Assembly: GCA_029851415.1 (NCBI GenBank)
Contig: CM056742.1
Span: forward strand, 63,436,454 to 63,500,453
Reading direction: 5' to 3'
DNA: 64,000 nt
Origin: Eretmocerus hayati
Taxonomy: Eukaryota > Arthropoda > Insecta > Hymenoptera > Aphelinidae
The notes beneath the pieces are model-generated. The model saw only the letters and a program-made list of their open reading frames with translations. It was not told where the DNA came from and ran no database searches. This document shows positions 58,406-64,000 of the stretch, one piece after another. The stretch's first letter is position 1; every line of letters begins with the position of its first letter. The translations under genes and the position numbers were made by a program.

Positions 58406-61400
58406 GAATGAACGAATGAATGAATGAATAACCTTCATTCGCCCAAGGGCAAAATACAAAAATACAGTAGCATATGAACATATGTCACTCTTACATAATG
58501 AATACATTACATTCCTAAAAAATTGTCATTTTGGTCAAGGCTATTAGAATTATCACAGAAAGTGCCTAGCCGTCTTGAGGCATCGTAAGATGCATAAAAG
58601 TCATGGAAAAGAAAAAGAAGAAAAAGTCACGTTTTCATATACATCAGTCTTCACAAGGAAGATTGAGGGAAAAGAAACATTCTCACGTTTGGGAAGACAT
58701 ATGAAAAATACATGTGCCCACAGAAATATCACAGGAGTCCCAGTTTGGGAACGAGGAAGCCACGCATAATTTTTCTGAAGTAGAAATTATCAATCAAAAC
58801 GGGCTCATGCTTATCACAGTTTGAAGCTCAAAATAATGTCTTTTCTCTACATCAATCCTCTGGGAAGATTGTGTTAAGAGGAAGTCTTTTAGAGACTCTT
58901 TAAATAATGATATCTTCCCAAGCTGCCGAAAGCCCGGAGGAAGGAAGTTCCACAAGTGAACACATTGGACCTGGAAAGATCTTCTTCCATATTCAAGTCT
59001 CATGTTGGGAACTGTGAGTACCCGCTCTTCTAAATCACCCCGTGCGGGGCGTTCGGATTGGTACCTGGTAAACATCAGAGCTAGGTAGCCAGGTTCTCCT
59101 AAGTGCATGATTTTATGGATCAAGAGAGCTGCGAAGTACATTCTCCGCGAATCTGTACGTAACCAACCCAAACGGTCCCTAAACGGGGTGATGTGCTCGT
59201 CTCCCCTAAGATCAGAAATATATCTCACACATGAATTGCTTAGTCTCTGTATCCGTTGCCGCTGTTCGTCCGTGGCATCGAGGTACACGACCGTGCAATA
59301 ATCTAAGTGCGGTTGAACTATTGACTCGACTAGGCGAACTCGGAGAGGTCTGGTGGAACATGCTCTAAGAAACCGCAGACCGTATAGGGCTCTGTTGACT
59401 TTCTTAATCAGTTGGTTAATGTGCGGTTTCCACGTCAATTCACTATCAAATGGAACACTAAGACTCACGACCGTATCACTGAACGGGATGAACTTTCCCT
59501 CCTGTGTCTCAATCCCTGGCATGTCCATTTTCTTCAGATCTTTGATATTTTTCTCTGAACTGAAGTAGATTGCCTTGGTCTTGCCAGCGTTGAGACACAG
59601 GCCGGAACTTCTGGCCCATTCGGCAACTAGTCGTCCTATTTCGCCCAGCAATGCCTTCCCTGATCTTATTTTTCTCGATTTGGAAATGAATTTGGAGGTC
59701 ATCCGCATAGAATAGATGATGTACCGACTTTCCGTCTAGCGAACCAGCCAAGTCATTCACATACAAGCTGAAGAGGAGAGGCCAAAGGACGAACCCCTGT
59801 GGAACACCCAGATTGGTTACGAGCCAATCAGATTTGCCTACATTAGAAGTAATTTGTTGGGTGCGACCCTGTTAATATGATTTTATCCACAGGAGTGCCG
59901 AACTTAAGAAGCCAAGATGTCGTAGCTCCCTCAACAGCTTGGATGGTGAGATTGTGTCAAAAGCTTCATTAAAATCGAATTGTAGGAGCAGAGTGATCTT
60001 CTTCCTGCCAATACCTACTCTGATGTCGTCGGTCAATTTCAATAAAGCTGTCTGGGTGCTATGGCGTTGCCTGAAACCAGTCTGGAAGCGATCAAGTATC
60101 TTTTCGTTCTTCAGAAACTCCGTGATTTGGTCGTGTGCAATTTTATCCAGAACCTTTGAGAGGAAACACAGCAGCGCTATAGGACGGAAGTCCAAGACCG
60201 TTGATGGAGTGGCAGTCTTCTTTAATGCGATCAGCTGCGCTTGCTTCCAAGCCTCGGGAAAAATGCCATGAGCGAAAGAGGAGTTAAAAATATGTACTAT
60301 AAGATCACCAATAGCCGGAAGCGCTTTCGCGATCACGCTTTGACGTATCCCATCCGCTCCACAGGCCTGTGAGGAGAAATGTTTGATAGTAAGGACTACA
60401 TCGCATAAATTTGTGGGCTCAAATTTGAACCTCTTCTCCAGTGCCGAGTCAATATCGTCCATTGCTTCTTTAATATTTTCGTGGGGCAAAACGGAAACCC
60501 TCGAAAGGTGTGCCTTCAACTCATCCGGTTCCTTCTCTTTGCTCTTAGGCAAGAGGCCGAGGTTGCGCATTTCCTTCCAGATGTTCTTCTGTTGATCGAG
60601 AGCGTCAGAAAGATGACTTTGAAGAAAGGAGTTACGCTCTCGTTCGATGCGCAAGTCAACCTCTTCACTGAGCCGGAAGTACTCATTTTGAAGCTCAGGA
60701 CACTTGCGCTGGTTACGTTGAGTCCGTTCCCAGCACCTGCGCGTCGCGTTTCGCTTATTCATGAGTACCCGCAGCTCAGGACCAATCCAAGGAGCGTCAT
60801 TTTTACGTGGATTAATAGTTTTTTGAGGTGCTAATTCATCTATAACGGTCTGTAGATTTTCATTCAAGCAGTGAATTACATCTCCCAAACTGGTTTCGGC
60901 ATTTCCAAGAGCTGTCCCGTCACAGCGAAGCAACCGGTCATTCAATATCTCCGGAGTGATGTTGCGGAAATCCCTGTAGGTGAAGGAATTTTTTGGCGGA
61001 GTGGGAGTGAAGACGTTGATGGTGACGTCAATGACCGAGTGCCTGCCGAAACTGGGCGAGACTCTGTTTTGGAAGTCAGTAATGATGTCATTGTCATCTA
61101 CATAAATGTGATCAATCCATGTATGAAATGTATTGGTGGTATGTTGATGAGTCGGGCCATGCTGCACTATCTGCAAGGCAAGTTCTTCTGTCAGTGCAGT
61201 CAGTGTCTTGGTGTCAGGGTGAGCGGTGTCTGACAAATTCTTGTTCAGATCTCCCACTATAATTTTATGACTGTAATCTCCACACAGCCGGCGTAACGAG
61301 CCAAACAGCCCATCATCCTTCTGCATGGCGAAATTTGGTCTATAGATTGCCACGACTAATATTGGGGCTGAGTTGCCTTGCTGTACGCTGCAGAGAAGAA

Positions 61401-61897
61401 ATTCAGGAACGCCAGGTTTCCCTGGCCCAAAAGTATTCGACGAGATCAACATTTCATCTTTGAAATCATTGCGCACATACAAGGCAACCCCACCACCCTC
61501 TCTGTTGCGATCCTGTCGCAACGATGAAAAACCTGGAATCCGAACGAGACTGTCATCCACGTACTCATCTAGCTTCGACTCAGCCACCCCAAATAAATAG
61601 TAGGAGGGATCGTTAGCAACGAGCAAGCGTAGATGCTCGATCTTATCTGTTAGGGAATTAAGGTTGATGAATCCCGCTTTTAGAGAACCACTACTCCCTC
61701 GTCGCTCCCCAGCAGCCATATTTAGTCAAGGAGTTCTCGCAGGTTCTGCTGCCAAATTACCACTCTGCTCCGGTACGGAGGCGCATCTCTGGGTGTTGTT
61801 AGAGGATGCACTAGTGCGTTTTCGGATACTTTGACAGGCCATTTGAATGACCTGCAGATCCGCGAGAGATTCAAACGTATGCGCTCGCTCTCTCACC
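58406..61897 (-). mobile_element. CR1-like element E2, copy 2
   Basis: Near-identical duplicate of 34351-37842, including 5' truncation and tail. Confidence 0.85.
58794..61719 (-). pseudogene. E2 ORF2: endonuclease and reverse transcriptase, copy 2
   Basis: Same layout, TAA (59872-59874) and frameshift as copy 1, showing both defects predate the duplication. The catalytic box reads YADD here, whereas copy 1 has HADD, a single-base difference (59709 A against 35654 G). A few other residues differ, for example KSKEKEPDEL against KSKEEEPDEL. Confidence 0.88.
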
Positions 61898-61913
61898 AGA
61901 GAGAGAGAGAGAG

Positions 61914-64000
61914 ATTGATTGATTGATTGATAAAGAATTTATTCATGCCTAGGTCATGGAAGACTGTAAGGCAAATTGTATTTACATGGTGTAACATTAA
62001 TGTTTTATACTAAGTAAATTCAGGAATAGTATAAGATCAAATCAGGTACATATTGAGCATAACAGCATTCCACGAGATGCTCAATAGAATTACATACATT
62101 GCAACTTTGACATGAATTTTACACGAACATTCAATCGTAACGATCAACACACTCAATATTCCATTTCAAGACGAAAATTCATGAACAGTGTTCATAGCGA
62201 CATTTGGAAACATCGCAGCGCAACTTGCCCAATAAATCGAAGCAGATTCAATAACTGGGCCTATTCCCAGATTTGTTCAATTTCATTTCCTTCGAGATGT
62301 GACATCAAAGTAGATTTGAACGAATCCAAGGGCTTTCTAATACGGATGCTCAACACCCGAGTGGATATATACACATACACATGTATAGCTGAGTATTACT
62401 AGATATTCCGATTATACGCAGATTACAGAGAACATGTTTTGCCGTGAGGGTTTCTGAAAGTAATAGATAGCAATTTCACAATTTGGAGTTTGATAATTCA
62501 GAAAAATGCTAAGTGGTAGTAATAATATTCAGATGAGTAAATGGATAAGTTGATCAATGAAAAATGAATATATAAATGAATGCTCAGACATCTGGTGTCA
62601 CATTTCAAAGTATCTCAGATCTCGTTTAGAAGTTCTGTTAGTAACCACGTCTTTGTAATGGGGTTCAGCTTTAGCCCGTCTCGCAATGCTCTATCCCGTC
62701 AATTCTGGGCCTGATCGTGGATCAAGATTCCACGAATTTTATTCTTGAAGCCCTGTTAGTGTTTCAAGTCAAAAACTGTCTCAGGTGCCTTAGCGTTAAT
62801 AAAAGCGGATGCAGTGATGTGAAAAGATTCCTCCATACTTTTGGTACGCGGCGTTGTGTATAGCAAGGGCCCAGGGGTATTTCTGCTCGAAGTACGTAAA
62901 TTAGGAGCATCAAATCTGAGTCGGAAAAGTTTGGCTAGGTATGTGGGCTATTTTGCCGATATGATGTTGAAACCTAGCGATGACAGTAGATACATTCGAC
63001 GATGCTCTACGGAGAGCCAACCTATGGGTTGGCTCTGTCACGCCCTACCGCTTAGCTTTATAGAGCTAAGCGGTAGGGCGTGACAGGTGCTGTCCAAGGT
63101 ATGCTTCCATACACAAACCGAACACATGCGTTCTTGAGTCGATGGAGTTTGAGGTTTAGTTCATCTGAGACGTCATTATAGACAGCGCAGGCGTAGTCGA
63201 AGTAGGGAAAGATGAGAGTCTCAACAAGACGCTGTTTTAATTTTTGATTCAAGGATTTTTTGTGGGAGCGCAAAGTGTAGAGGGATCCATGCACACGGCT
63301 GCTTATCGAATTCATATGTTTTTTCCAACTGAGGTTGGACTGAAGTTGTACTCCAAGGTCAAATAATTGATTTAATGGAGTAATGTTGGTTCCGTTGATG
63401 ATCAGGGGTGGGAGATTCGGTAGCTCAATAGGGCGTAGGAATGCAGAACTGCCAAGTATGATGAATTTCGTTTCGTCCGAATTGAGTTTAATTGAGTTTT
63501 CACAGGCCTACGCGTATACTCGATTTGAGTCCTCGTTTAGCATCTGGATGTGTTCATCAGGTGGTTGCCATTGGAGATAGATTCGGGTATCGTCTGCATA
63601 GCTCCCATGCTTGGTGAAGCGAAGGACTTTTGGAAGGTCATTAATAAATATGGTGAAGAGTAGGGGGCCCAAGACACTGTCCTGTGGAACCCCTGCAAAG
63701 GTTTCCGTGGTTTTTGAGGAAGCGCCATCTTCACCTCGAACAACTTGTCGTCTCCCTGATAGGTAGCTTGCAAACCATTTGATGACTGTATCTGAATAGT
63801 TCAGTGAGCATACGTTGATCTACAACACGGCGAAGCTCTTCAGTGAATCCTAAGAGTGCAGTTTGAGTTGAGTGATATGATTGAAATCCAGATTGATGCT
63901 CATTAAGTAGGCTATGACTTGCTGAATATTGAGCTAACTGTTTATGCACGGTACGCTCGCGAAGTTTTGAGATTTCAGATAAGAGTGCAATGGGGCGAGT
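61914..64000 (-). mobile_element. CR1-like element E3, copy 2, runs off the window
   Basis: Duplicate of 37859-39945, with RT fragments (63058-63949) and both hairpins at 63013-63085. The window ends before the position where the palindromic element sits in copy 1. Confidence 0.85.

Larger units (their letters stand above)
52294..64000. repeat. Segmental duplication, copy 2 (to window end)
   Basis: Direct, same-orientation duplicate of 27921-39945. With the first copy it implies a tandem unit of about 24.4 kb (27.6-52.0 kb), the second unit continuing past the window. Confidence 0.92.

Overview
The window is a nested graveyard of transposable elements from an animal genome. The signs point to an arthropod, most likely an insect: an errantivirus-like env, R1-clade and Jockey/CR1-like non-LTR elements, a Ginger-type transposon with spliceosomal introns, Transib-like ends, and long (AT)n and (GA)n microsatellites. 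I see no convincing ordinary single-copy host gene and no RNA gene except one hammerhead ribozyme.

Region 1 (1-19020). A foldback/MITE-like repeat is split by a 17.5-kb Ty3/gypsy-class LTR element on the minus strand (144-17649, perfect 4-bp duplication CCAT). Its LTRs differ by only a few bases, but gag, pol and env are broken. Pol carries an OTU-like cysteine protease region between RNase H and integrase. Two later insertions sit inside: a 486-bp-monomer element with a complete type III hammerhead ribozyme (5347-6044, within integrase), and a Ginger-like DNA transposon (13798-17367, within the 5' LTR) with 201-bp inverted repeats and an apparently intact eight-exon transposase gene.

Region 2 (19020-26416). 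This holds a gypsy 3' fragment with one LTR (20078-20938), a minus-strand CR1/Jockey-like element E1 (21606-25690), and two 5'-truncated 3' ends of R1-like elements. Most of these junctions lie at (GA)n tracts.

Region 3 (26417-52012). In order: a long R1-clade element on the plus strand with a hAT-like MITE in its endonuclease; a decayed Ulp1/C48-like protease gene; a CR1-like element E2 (minus); and a second CR1-like element E3 (minus). E3 is split by an 8.4-kb element (40822-49208) whose arms are inverted arrays of ~176-bp satellite-like monomers. That element has Transib-like CACTATA ends and a 5-bp CGTCG duplication. It is the most unusual structure in the window.

Region 4 (52013-64000). 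This is a second, almost identical copy of region 3 up to the window end. The R1 element at its start is a hybrid: its first ~280 bp are clearly diverged and the rest is almost identical to the first copy. Unequal crossing-over between two R1 copies would produce exactly this ~24.4-kb tandem duplication.

Coordinates of broken genes are approximate where frames shift. Family names come from reading motifs, not from database searches.
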